In this document: in pieces, positions 22,200 to 31,212 of the stretch
How the letters are laid out: the number at the start of each line of letters is the position of its first letter
Numbering within the stretch: the first letter of the stretch is position 1
Assembly (NCBI GenBank): GCA_021405325.1
Contig: QWII01000047.1
Span: forward strand, 73,720-137,719
Origin: Caldilinea sp. CFX5
GTDB lineage: Bacteria; Chloroflexota; Anaerolineae; Caldilineales; Caldilineaceae
DNA length: 64,000 nt
Direction of reading: 5' to 3'
Program-made: the position numbers and the translations under genes
The notes under the pieces: generated by a model
Database searches by the model: none
The model's input: only the letters and a program-made list of their open reading frames with translations
Told to the model about the DNA's origin: nothing

Positions 22200-22557
22200 A
22201 GGATTCCTCCCATTTTTCCAGTGCGGCAGTAGGTCAGTAAATCAGTAGGTCAGTGTCATCTCACTGTTTTACTGTCTCACTGTTGTACTGTCTTACTGTC
22301 TCACTGTTCACCCAATCCCATTTCATTTGTCTACAGCGTAGCAGGAAGCGATCGGAAGGACATCAGTCCTCTAGTGAGATATTAGGCTGGTCGCGTGGTG
22401 GGTAGCCAAACTGGTCAACTGACCAGTCTGAAAAGCGGTTACGGATGGCAGCGGCAAAACATAGGCTATTTTGCTGATTGTACCGTGCGCCCTCTACTCC
22501 GTACACTGAGTGCAGTTTATCTTTGAATAATAATTGAAAAACTCTTGTGAGGAAACA
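22200..22557. other. Divergent intergenic region with CAGT-type palindrome
   Basis: It carries the repeat at 22227-22308 and, further on, AT-rich DNA before the membrane-protein pair. A small minus-strand frame here (about 75 codons) has no start signal or family similarity. Promoters for both flanking operons should lie here but no strong pair of hexamers stands out. Confidence 0.5.
22227..22308. repeat. Inverted repeat of GGTCAGTA / ACTGTCTC units
   Basis: The left half is AGGTCAGTAAATCAGTAG-type units, the right half repeated ACTGTCTC / ACTGTTGT units. The repeat at 58293-58377 has the same vocabulary in the opposite order (CAGTGAGA left, ACTGTCC / CTCCTGAC right). Confidence 0.8.
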
Positions 22558-23214
22558 ATGGAAACTGGAACAGAGGAACCGACAAACCACCTGGCAACCG
22601 TGGTTGCGATCCTAATCGCGCTGGCAACACTCATCGGCGCGGTGGTGGCCTGGCGCGCTTCCGTGGCAGCGGATGGCGCGGGGGATGCCGACTTTGCTGG
22701 CCTGCGCGCTACGGTGAACCGGGAAGAGACACGCGCCCTGGCGGCGGTGACAGCGTATGAGAATTACAGCGCCTTTATGAACTATCGCCGCTATGAAGAT
22801 CTGGGCAATCTGTTGGCAGAAGAGCAAAACCAACAGGCAGATGACGCAGCGGCGGCGCTAGAGATGGAACGAGTGAGCGCCTATGATCTGGCGTTGGCGA
22901 ATCAACAACTCTTCCCCAACAAATTTCTCAATCGTGACGGCTCTTATGCTTTACAGCGGGAAGTGGGGGAAATCTTTGCCGACGCCGCGAAAGAGAAGGA
23001 TCTGCAACCGGATAGTCAATATGCTGAAGCCGACAAGTTACGCGCTCGAACGGATCAACTGCTTGTCGCCGTCACCATTTTGGCGATGGCTTTGGTCTTT
23101 TACACGTTGGTCGAAGCGGTGGGCAGGCGGCTGCAATATCTGTTTGTTGGGGCAGGTCTACTGTGTACCCTGGCCGGCGCGGTGATGGCGATCATGGTTG
23201 AATTTGCGGCGTGA
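22558..23214 (+). CDS. Membrane protein of unknown function, first of a paralogous pair
   Basis: A 218-residue protein with one N-terminal membrane helix (TVVAILIALATLIGAVVAW, about residues 14-34), a ~115-residue helical region rich in Ala/Glu that should lie outside the cytoplasm, and two closely spaced C-terminal membrane helices (about 162-212). No known domain is recognised. The start at 22558 is supported by GAGGAA six bases upstream. The next gene repeats this architecture and overlaps or nearly touches it, so the two are likely cotranscribed and may form a complex. Confidence 0.72.
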   Translation: METGTEEPTNHLATVVAILIALATLIGAVVAWRASVAADGAGDADFAGLRATVNREETRALAAVTAYENYSAFMNYRRYEDLGNLLAEEQNQQADDAAAALEMERVSAYDLALANQQLFPNKFLNRDGSYALQREVGEIFADAAKEKDLQPDSQYAEADKLRARTDQLLVAVTILAMALVFYTLVEAVGRRLQYLFVGAGLLCTLAGAVMAIMVEFAA

Positions 23215-23243
23215 CCCGCGCAACGAAAAAGAAGGATATGAGG

Positions 23244-24932
23244 ATGTCTGAACAAGAAGCAATCTGGAAAGAGAAACAGGATGAGCGCTTCAAACAAACG
23301 ATCGCCGTTCTGATTGCGGTTGTGACCTTGTGCGCCGCCATCATTGCCTATTTGCAAAGCGATGCCGGCGCCCGTGATGATCGCGCCAATCGCGACAACA
23401 AGCGCTACGCCCTGGAAGCCTTTGGCCAACAGGTTCGTGGCAATGCGGAGGTAAATTACGCCTATAACAGCGCCTATCAAAGCTGGCAGGAGCTGGATCT
23501 GCTGGCGACGTCCGCTGCCAACCGGGGTGATGAAGCAGCAGCCCAGCGCTACACCAAATTGCGCGACCAGGCGCGCCAATTTAGCCCCTTGCTCGATGCA
23601 CCCTATTTCGATGCCGGCAGCGGCGAGGTCGATCTGGCGCGCTATGAGGTCGATACTTATCTGGTGGCAGTGGCGGGGTTGCAAGAGGCGTTCCTAGCCT
23701 CCTCCGTCGTCAAGGATGCGTGGGATGCCAAAGCCAACACCTACATTGTCCACTTGACCTTGCTGGCGGTGGCGCTCTTTCTCTTTGGTCTGTCGCTGGT
23801 GACAGCCGGCAGCGTCACCCGTTGGATCTTTAGCACAATGGGCAGTGCAATCACCCTGGTAGCGCTGCTCTGGGCCGGTAGTGTCTATGCCCAACCAGTG
23901 GTCGATCTGCGGGATCAAGGGCAAGCGATTCAAGCCTATGCGCAGGGCATGGGGCTGGCGTACCAGAACAAATACGAAGAAGCCATTGCCGCCTTTGACG
24001 CAGCCCTCCAAGCTGCACCCGCTTATGCCAACGCCCTGGCGCAGCGGGCGGAAGCCCAGAGCGCGCTGGGCAATTGGGCCGAAGCCGCCGCCGATTACGA
24101 GCAAGCGCGCGCGTCCGGTGACCAAAGCGGCAACACCGCCGGTGAACTAGCCTGGGTCTACTACTTACAAGGCCGTTTTGACGAAGCCATCGCCATGAAT
24201 CGCACGGCGCTCCAAGCCAGTCCCGGTGAACTTTGGATTCAATATGATCTGGCCCTGAGCCTGCTAGCTGCCGGTCAACTCGACGCCGCAAAGGCGGAAT
24301 ATGCCACCGGCATGAAGCTGGCTGCCGACCAAGTCGCTGCGGCCAAAGCGGCCAACGCCGAGCCGCCCTCCTACCTCTGGTGGGGGCTGGATGACGCAGC
24401 CGGCGGTCTTGATGATCTGGTTGCCATTCTGGCTGGCGCAGAGAGCGCCCCGCCGCTTGACAAAATCAGCAATGGCGAAGCGATTCGCGCTGCCGCCAAT
24501 GAACTCATCACCCAAATCAAGAGCCTGGCCGTCGCCCTGGAATACACCGGTCAGCCGCCGAGCGCACCGTTAACGGCGCAAATCTCGTCTTTCGTCTTTG
24601 CCGAGCCAATCTATGATGCTGCCGGCGAAGTGACCGATTACACCGAGATCGACACTGTCCCTTTTGGCACCCAAGCAGTGGCCGTCCTCTTTGAGTATCA
24701 GGGCATGGCTGATGGACAGGAAGTGTTGTTCAAAGTCTACATTGACGGCGAAGAAGATCCTTCGTGGCGCGTCATCTTCCCCTGGGAGGCCGGTGCGGAA
24801 GGTTTGTATGAGAAGCCTTTGAGCCTGGACTATAGCGATAACTTTGTATTGCTGGCCGGTGAGTATACGGTGGAGATGTATGTTGCGGGGCAGTTGGCCC
24901 AACGGGGTAGCTTTACAGTCGCGACGGAATAG
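23244..24932 (+). CDS. Membrane-anchored TPR protein, second of the pair
   Basis: A 562-residue protein. The N-terminal ~210 residues have the same plan as the preceding protein: membrane helix (about 13-33), helical soluble region, two membrane helices (about 160-205). Four to five TPR units follow (about 220-330: AYQNKYEEAIAAFDAALQ, ANALAQRAEAQSALGNWAEA, VYYLQGRFDEAIAMNR). The C-terminal ~140 residues form a beta-rich domain (DTVPFGTQAVAVLFEYQGM, GSFTVATE) seen in other Chloroflexota surface proteins. The start at 23244 has AAGG 8 nt upstream; a GTG at 23211 overlapping the previous stop is possible. A scaffold at the cell surface is the likeliest role, but this is not established. Confidence 0.75.
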   Translation: MSEQEAIWKEKQDERFKQTIAVLIAVVTLCAAIIAYLQSDAGARDDRANRDNKRYALEAFGQQVRGNAEVNYAYNSAYQSWQELDLLATSAANRGDEAAAQRYTKLRDQARQFSPLLDAPYFDAGSGEVDLARYEVDTYLVAVAGLQEAFLASSVVKDAWDAKANTYIVHLTLLAVALFLFGLSLVTAGSVTRWIFSTMGSAITLVALLWAGSVYAQPVVDLRDQGQAIQAYAQGMGLAYQNKYEEAIAAFDAALQAAPAYANALAQRAEAQSALGNWAEAAADYEQARASGDQSGNTAGELAWVYYLQGRFDEAIAMNRTALQASPGELWIQYDLALSLLAAGQLDAAKAEYATGMKLAADQVAAAKAANAEPPSYLWWGLDDAAGGLDDLVAILAGAESAPPLDKISNGEAIRAAANELITQIKSLAVALEYTGQPPSAPLTAQISSFVFAEPIYDAAGEVTDYTEIDTVPFGTQAVAVLFEYQGMADGQEVLFKVYIDGEEDPSWRVIFPWEAGAEGLYEKPLSLDYSDNFVLLAGEYTVEMYVAGQLAQRGSFTVATE

Positions 24933-24945
24933 AGGGTCAATTGAA

Positions 24946-25023
24946 CAATCTTCCGGGAAGAGGCGGCGGGTAAGCCCTTGTGGCCACACAGATCGACGAC
25001 CGTCGCCTCTTCCTGGAAGATTG
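24946..25023. repeat. Inverted repeat, 24-nt arms
   Basis: Arms 24946-24969 and 25000-25023 (CAATCTTCC... / ...GGAAGATTG) pair with two mismatches around 30 nt. It lies between convergent genes, the TPR protein and ureG, and could act as a bidirectional terminator, though without T tracts. Confidence 0.9.
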
Positions 25024-25032
25024 CTGACCAGT

Positions 25033-25734
25033 CTATGCGTGCTGGTGATGATGGGCGTGTTCGGCCGGCTGATCAAAGGCCAGTCGCCCATCCCAAAGGA
25101 CGGTGCGTGCCTGCACCGGCGTATTGACAAACCCCTCAATCCACTCAATGACGGCGGGTAGCCCTGTACCATCTTTCAGATTCGTGAAGAGCCAGGGTTT
25201 GCCGCTACGCACCCGGTTAGTGTCTCGTTCCATGAGTTCCAGTGACGCGCCGACATAGGGCGCCAGGTCGATCTTGTTGATGAGCAGCAGATCGGAGCGG
25301 GTCAAGCCGGGGCCGCCTTTGCGGGTCATCTTGTCACCGGCGGCGACATCGAGGACATAGATCCAGACATCGACCAACTCCGGGCTAAAGGAGGCCGCAA
25401 TGTTGTCGCCGCCACTCTCGACCAGCACCAGTTGCAGACCGGGCAAGGTCAATTCCAAATCGCGGATCGCTTCCAGATTCATGGAGGCGTCATCGCGAAT
25501 GGCGGTGTGGGGACAGCCGCCGGTCTCGACGCCACGCACCCGGCTGGGCGGCAACACGCCCTGGCGGACCAGAAATTCGGCGTCTTCTTTGGTGTAGATG
25601 TCATTCGTGACGACGCCGATGTTATATTTGCCGGCAAGCTCCCGGCTCAGGCAGTGAACCAGCGCTGTCTTGCCGCTGCCCACCGGCCCGGCTACGCCAA
25701 TGCGAATGGCGCGTTGGGTTTCTGTAGAGTTCAT
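25033..25734 (-). CDS. ureG: Urease accessory GTPase UreG
   Basis: The SIMIBI-class GTPase that drives GTP-dependent nickel delivery to urease. Motifs: P-loop [10 protein letters not shown] near residue 17, the metal-binding [15 protein letters not shown] (Cys-Pro-His), [16 protein letters not shown] and the guanine-specificity INKID. The 233-residue length is normal. The ATG at 25734 has GAGGAT upstream; a TTG three codons earlier is less likely. It lies apart from ureFDABC, behind urtDE, but in the same orientation, so it is probably in the same transcription unit. Confidence 0.96.
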   Translation of the reverse strand: MNSTETQRAIRIGVAGPVGSGKTALVHCLSRELAGKYNIGVVTNDIYTKEDAEFLVRQGVLPPSRVRGVETGGCPHTAIRDDASMNLEAIRDLELTLPGLQLVLVESGGDNIAASFSPELVDVWIYVLDVAAGDKMTRKGGPGLTRSDLLLINKIDLAPYVGASLELMERDTNRVRSGKPWLFTNLKDGTGLPAVIEWIEGFVNTPVQARTVLWDGRLAFDQPAEHAHHHQHA

Positions 25735-25764
25735 AGCATCCAAATCCTCAGCTATAGGGTCTCA

Positions 25765-25886
25765 AAAAAATTACACAGATAGGAAGGAGCACGGTTGCTC
25801 GTTATTCAACCCCAGGAAAGGTTGGTACGGGTTTTATACAAGCTCCACAATCTTCTCTGTGCTCCTTCCTATCTGTGTAATTTTTT
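25765..25886. repeat. Inverted repeat, 28-bp perfect arms, between urtE and ureG
   Basis: Arms 25765-25792 and 25859-25886 are perfect reverse complements around a 66-nt loop. Arms end in A6/T6, so each strand also ends as a hairpin plus T run, and the element may attenuate urtE-ureG readthrough. The core is shared with 1267-1326. Confidence 0.96.
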
Positions 25887-25891
25887 GCATG

Positions 25892-26593
25892 CTATACGGC
25901 CAAATACTCCTTGGCCTGCTTGGGGTCAAAATTGGTGGACGCGCCTTCCATCACAATGCGGCCTGTCTCCATCATGTAGAAATAGCTGCCCACACTGAGC
26001 GCAAAGTCCAAAAACTGCTCGACCAGCAGAATCGACATTTTGCCTTGTTCGCGCAGGGTGTGGATCACATTCTCAATTTCCAGCATGATGGAAGGTTGGA
26101 TGCCTTCGGTTGGCTCGTCGAGGAGCAGCAACTTGGGACGGCGTACCAAGACGCGACCAAAGGCCAGTTGTTGTTGTTGACCACCGCTCAACGTCCCCGC
26201 CACCCGTTTGCGCATCTCCTTTAGCACCGGGAAGATGGTGTAGACCTCCTCCAGCGCTTCGTGATCGACCTTGTTGTCAGGCGTCGCCTCGAAACCCATC
26301 AACAGATTCTCGTAAACCGTCAAATAGGGAAAAATACCTCGCCCCTGCGGCACATAGCCAAAACCGGCGCGGGCGCGCTTGCTGGTCGCCCAGTGGGTGA
26401 TTGTCTCCCCTTCAAAGCTCATCTCGCCACGGCGTAACTTGAGCAAGCCCATAATGCTCTTCAGTAAGGTCGTCTTGCCCACGCCGTTGCGCCCCATGAG
26501 ACAGATCACCTGTCCCGCCGGCACCTGTAAATTCACACTACGCAAAATGCGGCTCTCGCCATAATTCACCGCCGCGTCTTTAATCGCCAACAT
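25892..26593 (-). CDS. urtE: Urea ABC transporter ATP-binding protein UrtE
   Basis: A LivF-type ATPase of the urea branch. Walker A GRNGVGKTTLLKSIMG, signature LSGGQQQQLAFGR, Walker B LLLLDEPTEGIQPS and the H-loop-equivalent LLVEQFLD; Gln is present at the H-loop+1 position as in UrtE/LivF. It has 233 residues. The ATG at 26593 is preceded by AGGGG within a short GTGACAAG tandem tract that also forms the urtD-urtE gap. The transport partner proteins are incomplete here (see urtC remnant), so the ATPase may be orphaned unless permeases are encoded elsewhere. Confidence 0.92.
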   Translation of the reverse strand: MLAIKDAAVNYGESRILRSVNLQVPAGQVICLMGRNGVGKTTLLKSIMGLLKLRRGEMSFEGETITHWATSKRARAGFGYVPQGRGIFPYLTVYENLLMGFEATPDNKVDHEALEEVYTIFPVLKEMRKRVAGTLSGGQQQQLAFGRVLVRRPKLLLLDEPTEGIQPSIMLEIENVIHTLREQGKMSILLVEQFLDFALSVGSYFYMMETGRIVMEGASTNFDPKQAKEYLAV

Positions 26594-26622
26594 CCTTGTC
26601 ACCCCTTCACCTTGTCACCTTG

Positions 26623-27450
26623 TCACCGATGAGACCGGCTACGACCGATATAAACCTCGATAACTTGTGGGTCGTTTTGCACCTGCTCCACCGGCCCCTC
26701 CGTCAAGAGACTGCCCAGGTGGAGAACCGAGACCTTACCGGCGTAGTTGCGCACAAACTCCATGTCGTGTTCCACTACAAGGACGGAGCAGCGTTTGGCA
26801 ACCTCCCGCAGCAGTTCGCCGGTGCGGTTGCGTTCCTGACGGGTCATGCCAGCCACCGGTTCGTCGAGCAGGAGCAACTTCGGTTCCTGCATGAGCAACA
26901 TGCCGATCTCCAGCCACTGCTTCTCGCCATGCGAGAGAATGCCGGCGCGTACATAGGCCCGCTCCCAGAGGCCGATCAATTGGAGGATCTCGTCGATCTT
27001 CTGGTGGAGCGGATCGGCTAGTTTGGAAAAGAGTTGAAGGACGCCACTGTTAAAGCCGGCGGCGGCTTCCAGATTTTCGTAGACCGTTAAAGGGGCAAAG
27101 ACGGTGGGTGTTTGAAACTTGCGTCCGATGCCCTGTTGGACCAGTTCATGTTCAGCGGCGCGCAGCACATTGACGCCGCCATTAAAGGTGACCGCGCCCT
27201 GCTGGGGTCGCGTCTTGCCGGTCATCACATCAAGCAGGGTTGTTTTACCAGCACCGTTGGGGCCAATCACAAAGCGCAATTCGCCCCGCTGCATGGAGAA
27301 ATTGAGATTATTCAGCGCTTTGAAGCCGTCAAAGCTGACCGTGACGTCCTGTACATCGACAATCTTATCTTGCGTGTTGCCATTACGGGGGATCGCAGTG
27401 GGCTGTGCGCTATGCGTCAGCACGCCATTGCTTGTACTGCTGACCATCAT
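26623..27450 (-). CDS. urtD: Urea ABC transporter ATP-binding protein UrtD
   Basis: A LivG-type ATPase. Walker A GPNGAGKTTLLDVMTG, the GIGRKFQTPTVF Q-loop typical of UrtD, signature LSHGEKQWLEIGM and Walker B LLLLDEPVAGM. Residues 1-30 are a nonconserved leader. The 275-residue length is slightly longer than usual because of it. The start overlaps the urtC-remnant stop by ATGA, so translation depends on ribosomes finishing the remnant frame. Confidence 0.92.
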   Translation of the reverse strand: MMVSSTSNGVLTHSAQPTAIPRNGNTQDKIVDVQDVTVSFDGFKALNNLNFSMQRGELRFVIGPNGAGKTTLLDVMTGKTRPQQGAVTFNGGVNVLRAAEHELVQQGIGRKFQTPTVFAPLTVYENLEAAAGFNSGVLQLFSKLADPLHQKIDEILQLIGLWERAYVRAGILSHGEKQWLEIGMLLMQEPKLLLLDEPVAGMTRQERNRTGELLREVAKRCSVLVVEHDMEFVRNYAGKVSVLHLGSLLTEGPVEQVQNDPQVIEVYIGRSRSHR

Positions 27451-27839
27451 GCGCCTCCTTCGATGGGAGATGAGGCTTTTTCCAGACGAGAGCCATCATT
27501 ACCGGATAGGGGGGGTGACTTGGTAGACGCTTCCCGATCCGCGGTGCGGTAATACGAAAGACCATGTTCCGACATTTCGAGCGGTTCTCCCGAGAGCATA
27601 ACGCGTAGGCGATTGAAACCGGTGAGCAACGTTCCCACAATCCCCGCCTTGAAGAAGAGGACGCTGACCACAAAGAGCAAGCCGAGAAAATATTGCCAGA
27701 TGTCCGGGTAGGCTTCGCTGAAAAAGCTACGGGCATAGCTTACAACAAGCGCGCCGACCACAGCGCCAAATAGTGTACCACGACCACCAATTGCCACCCA
27801 AATCACCATTTCAATCGAGGGCACCACGCCCATGTCTAC
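27447..27839 (-). pseudogene. urtC: urtC 3' fragment (urea permease), N-terminal two thirds lost
   Basis: Only the last part of a LivM/UrtC permease remains: IEMVIWVAIGGRGTLFGAVV, then ARSFFSEAYPDIWQYFLGLLF and a final membrane helix, about 100 conserved residues of an expected 350-400, followed by a ~45-residue hydrophilic tail. Upstream the homology stops about 40 bp after the ureC stop codon; urtA and urtB are also missing. The simplest reading is a deletion of roughly 3 kb (inferred) that joined ureC to the end of urtC. An ATG at 27833 could start a short membrane peptide, and the ATGA overlap with urtD is kept, so the remnant may persist as a translational feeder for urtD. Confidence 0.85.
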
Positions 27840-27846
27840 TAATTGG

Positions 27847-27886
27847 GTTCTAGTTTGTCCTGGTTCGGGCATCCTATTGCTAGAAC
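27847..27886. repeat. GTTCTAG/CTAGAAC inverted repeat at the ureC-urtC junction
   Basis: Perfect 7-bp arms 27847-27853 and 27880-27886 span the junction; the right arm contains the ureC TAG stop. It may be a terminator stem, or a trace of the recombination that deleted urtAB. Confidence 0.6.
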
Positions 27887-29604
27887 AAAAAATACCGCTG
27901 CGCCATCGGCAAGACCGTCGCCGGTTCACAAGTGAGCAATTCGCCGTCGGCGCGCACCTCGTAGCTCTCCGGATCGACTTCAATGGTCGGAGTAGCGGCG
28001 TTATGCACCATGTCGGCTTTGCCGATAGTACGGCATTTTTCCACGGCTACCACCCGCTTGTGTAGCCCCAGTTGCGCGGGGATGCCGGCTTCGACTGCCG
28101 CTTGCGACATAAACGCTACACTGGTTGCCCCGATGGCGCGGCCAAAGCTGCCAAACATGGGGCGATAGAATACCGGTTGGGGCGTCGGGATCGAGGCGTT
28201 GGCGTCCCCCATCACGCTCCAGGCGATCAAGCCGCCTTTGACAATCAACTCCGGCTTGACGCCAAAAAAGGCCGGCTGCCAGATCACGAGATCGGCCAAT
28301 TTGCCTGGCTCAATCGACCCGATTTCATGCGCGACGCCGTGGGTGATGGCCGGGTTGATGGTGTACTTGGCAATATAGCGCTTGACCCGTGTGTTGTCAT
28401 TGCGGCTGGAATCACCTGGCAAGGGGCCGCGCTGCACTTTCATCTTGTGTGCGGTCTGCCAGGTGCGCATTACCACTTCGCCAATGCGTCCCATCGCCTG
28501 CGAATCGCTGGCGATCATGCTGATGACCCCCAGGTCGTGGAGAAGATCTTCAGCGGCAATGGTCTCGGCGCGAATGCGGCTTTCAGCAAAAGCAACATCC
28601 TCCGGCACCAGCGGGTTTAGGTGATGACAGACCATGAGCATATCCAAATGCTCGGCAATGGTGTTGACCGTATAGGGGCGGGTCGGGTTGGTGGAGGAGG
28701 GCAAAATGTAGGGGAAGGAAGCCACCTTGATAATATCGGGCGCGTGACCGCCGCCGGCGCCTTCGGTGTGATAGGTGTGGATCGTGCGTCCGTTGATGGC
28801 GGCAATAGTCGCTTCGACAAAGCCCGCTTCGTTGAGCGTGTCGGTGTGGATAGCAACCTGCACATCATACGTATCAGCCACTGCCAGGCACGTATCAATG
28901 GCGGCGGGCGTGGTTCCCCAATCTTCATGCAATTTCAGCCCACAGGCGCCGGCCAGAAGCTGCTCTACCAGCGGCGCAGCAGTGGCGGCGTTACCCTTCC
29001 CTAAAAAGCCAAAGTTCATGGGCCATGCTTCCGCCGCCTGGTACATGCGCGCCAAGTTCCAGGCGCCGGGCGTGCATGTGGTGGCGTTGGTGCCGGTGGC
29101 CGGCCCGGTCCCGCCGCCGATCATGGTGGTGATGCCGTTACTCAAGGCTTCGTAGATCTGTTGTGGGGCAATGAAATGAATATGCGCGTCAACCCCGCCG
29201 GCGGTGACAATCTTGCCTTCGCCGGCGATCACTTCGGTGGACGCGCCGACCACCAGTTGTGGATCGACGCCGGCCATCGTATCCGGGTTGCCGACTTTGC
29301 CCACCTTGACAATGCGGCCATCTTTGATGCCGATGTCACCTTTGACAATGCCCCAATGGTCAATAATCAGCGCATTGGTAATCACCAGATCCAGGGCACC
29401 GTTGCTTCCTGCGCGTGTGGCGCGACCGCTTTGGCCCATGCCATCGCGGATCACCTTGCCGCCGCCAAAGGTGATCTCGTCACCGTAGATGGTGTAGTCG
29501 TGTTCCACTTCGATGATTAACTCACTGTCGGCTAGCCGCACTCGATCGCCGGTCGTCGGCCCGAAGAGATCGGCATAGGTTTTACGTGGAATGGACAAAG
29601 TCAT
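27880..29604 (-). CDS. ureC: Urease alpha (catalytic) subunit
   Basis: The nickel hydrolase subunit splitting urea into ammonia and carbamate. All catalytic segments are visible: HIHF (first Ni ligands), GLKLHEDWG with the carbamylated Lys, [30 protein letters not shown] (active-site flap) and [10 protein letters not shown] with the Asp ligand. The C-terminus [10 protein letters not shown] is the canonical end, so the gene is intact despite the rearrangement just beyond it. 574 residues. The start overlaps the ureB stop as ATGA. Confidence 0.98.
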   Translation of the reverse strand: MTLSIPRKTYADLFGPTTGDRVRLADSELIIEVEHDYTIYGDEITFGGGKVIRDGMGQSGRATRAGSNGALDLVITNALIIDHWGIVKGDIGIKDGRIVKVGKVGNPDTMAGVDPQLVVGASTEVIAGEGKIVTAGGVDAHIHFIAPQQIYEALSNGITTMIGGGTGPATGTNATTCTPGAWNLARMYQAAEAWPMNFGFLGKGNAATAAPLVEQLLAGACGLKLHEDWGTTPAAIDTCLAVADTYDVQVAIHTDTLNEAGFVEATIAAINGRTIHTYHTEGAGGGHAPDIIKVASFPYILPSSTNPTRPYTVNTIAEHLDMLMVCHHLNPLVPEDVAFAESRIRAETIAAEDLLHDLGVISMIASDSQAMGRIGEVVMRTWQTAHKMKVQRGPLPGDSSRNDNTRVKRYIAKYTINPAITHGVAHEIGSIEPGKLADLVIWQPAFFGVKPELIVKGGLIAWSVMGDANASIPTPQPVFYRPMFGSFGRAIGATSVAFMSQAAVEAGIPAQLGLHKRVVAVEKCRTIGKADMVHNAATPTIEVDPESYEVRADGELLTCEPATVLPMAQRYFLF

Positions 29605-29954
29605 GCGACTGCCTCCTCTGCTTTGGCTTTGACTGTAGCGTCATCTAATGCGCCTTGCACCAGGCCCCGATGGCCCACGGCTATGCGACTGCCGGCCAGC
29701 GCCACCAACGTTACTTCTTTGGCATCCCCCGGCTCAAAACGCACCGCTGTTCCGGCAGCAATGTTGAGTCGCATCCCATAGGCTGCGGCCCGGTCGAATG
29801 CCAACCCTTGATTAACCTCAAAAAAATGGTAATGGCTGCCTACCTGAATCGGTCGGTCCCCTGTATGGCGCACCAGCAGCGTCACCATAGCGCGACCCAC
29901 ATTCGCCGCAATGGCTGGTGCTGCTTCATCAACCAACACTTCCCCTGGAATCAT
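29601..29954 (-). CDS. ureB: Urease beta subunit
   Basis: A structural urease subunit of 117 residues beginning MIPGEVLV, with [27 protein letters not shown] and VRFEPGD, all conserved. The start at 29954 is fixed by an excellent AAGGAGG site; the 57-bp longer frame upstream is the translated arm of the GGATGAA palindrome and is rejected. The C-terminal ~12 residues ([14 protein letters not shown]) are an unusual helical addition. Translationally coupled to ureC. Confidence 0.96.
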   Translation of the reverse strand: MIPGEVLVDEAAPAIAANVGRAMVTLLVRHTGDRPIQVGSHYHFFEVNQGLAFDRAAAYGMRLNIAAGTAVRFEPGDAKEVTLVALAGSRIAVGHRGLVQGALDDATVKAKAEEAVA

Positions 29955-29970
29955 ACCGCCTCCTTTTTGT

Positions 29971-30032
29971 AGAAGGATGAAGGATGAAAAACGGTATCCT
30001 TCATCCTTCATCCCTCATCCTTCATCCCTTAT
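29971..30032. repeat. Inverted repeat of AAGGATGA units between ureA and ureB
   Basis: The left arm AAGGATGAAGGATGA (29973-29987) is mirrored by several TCATCCTT units (about 29995-30032). The right half has more units than the left, suggesting slippage of the tandem unit after formation. Confidence 0.9.
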
Positions 30033-30334
30033 CCTTGAATTGGATCGTGAACAGTGACCAGCTTGGTGCCGTCAGGAAAGGTTGCTTCCACCTGGACTTC
30101 GTGGATCATCTCAGCGATGCCCTCCATGACATCGGCTTTGGTTAGAATTGTGGTCCCGTAGCTCATGATCTCGGCAACGCTCTTGCCGTCGCGGGCTGCT
30201 TCCAACATTTCAAAGCTCAGAATGGCGACCGCTTCCGGGTAGTTGAGCTTCAACCCCCGCGCCTGTCGTTTACGCGCCAACTCGGCAGCCAGAAAGATCA
30301 TCAACTTCTCTTGTTCCCGTGGAGCGAGATGCAT
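30029..30334 (-). CDS. ureA: Urease gamma subunit
   Basis: A 101-residue gamma subunit: [19 protein letters not shown] at the N-terminus, [14 protein letters not shown] and [18 protein letters not shown] at the C-terminus, all diagnostic. It is encoded separately from ureB, as in most bacteria outside Helicobacter. Its stop codon touches the GGATGAA palindrome. The start lies 12 bp after ureD. Confidence 0.97.
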   Translation of the reverse strand: MHLAPREQEKLMIFLAAELARKRQARGLKLNYPEAVAILSFEMLEAARDGKSVAEIMSYGTTILTKADVMEGIAEMIHEVQVEATFPDGTKLVTVHDPIQG

Positions 30335-30346
30335 GGTTTCTCCTTT

Positions 30347-31210
30347 TCAAGACACTTTGCGCGGCAAGATTGCGTTTTGACCGTAGAGCGCCCATTTCGC
30401 CGCCTGCCAGAAGCGGGGTAATCCGGCGAGTACGGCGCGACTGTTCATGCTCAAGGCGCGGACGCTCAAGCCATGGGCGGCCAGGGTGCTAACTCCCCAG
30501 ATGACCGATGAAGGGGCGGTCAGCGTCGCGGCGATTGCCTGTAATTCCTTTTCCAGCGCCAGCCAGGTCGTTGCTGGTACGCCCACGCGGCAAAGGTAAA
30601 AAGTCGCGTGATAGTGATAGGGGCCAAAGCGCGTTAACGACCCAGGCGGCGCCGTGGCGGGCTGGGATCGCAGCCGCTCAATGGCGATGAATCGCCCGGC
30701 AGCGCGCAGATCCAGGTGCAGAGTAAGCTCATCATAGGCAAAGCGTTCGTCATACGCTTCGCGGCCAGGCGCCAGAACTTCCCAATAAAACAACCCGGCA
30801 TCTTCCGCCAGGTCGATCTGCGTCACCTGCCGGTAGCGTGCGCCGGCATAGGGGATCAATGGATCAGGGAGATATTCCAGTAATCCTCCTGGCCCTACGG
30901 CAAAGTAGTTTTGTTGCGTCGCCATTGGATAGCCTGGCCGATGACGATAGACACGCGTGGCGCCGGTTGTGGTCAACTGCACTTGGAGACCGGCGGCAAT
31001 CTCGGCGCGCACGGTCAACTGATCACCGCCCAGGACACCACCGGAAACATTGTGTAGATGGGTCAGGAGCGCCTGGTCAGGCAACGGAAAGGCGCGCACC
31101 ACCCGTAAAGGCGGTTGTTGTTCCTTCACCTGCAACTGTGGGGCGGCAGTAGCGGCGCTACGTGTAAAGGTAAGATGGAGTCGTCCATCGACGTGAGTAG
31201 TGGTTGGCAC
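30347..31210 (-). CDS. ureD: Urease accessory protein UreD (UreH)
   Basis: A scaffold that carries nickel from UreG/UreF to the apo-urease. Recognisable segments: LHNVSGGVLGGDQL, TTTGATRVYR, LEYLPDPLIPYAGARYRQ and FYWEVLAPGREAYDERF. 287 residues, normal. It starts 2 bp after ureF ends, so the two should be translated together. UreE is not present in the window. Confidence 0.94.
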   Translation of the reverse strand: MPTTTHVDGRLHLTFTRSAATAAPQLQVKEQQPPLRVVRAFPLPDQALLTHLHNVSGGVLGGDQLTVRAEIAAGLQVQLTTTGATRVYRHRPGYPMATQQNYFAVGPGGLLEYLPDPLIPYAGARYRQVTQIDLAEDAGLFYWEVLAPGREAYDERFAYDELTLHLDLRAAGRFIAIERLRSQPATAPPGSLTRFGPYHYHATFYLCRVGVPATTWLALEKELQAIAATLTAPSSVIWGVSTLAAHGLSVRALSMNSRAVLAGLPRFWQAAKWALYGQNAILPRKVS

Positions 31211-31212
31211 GA

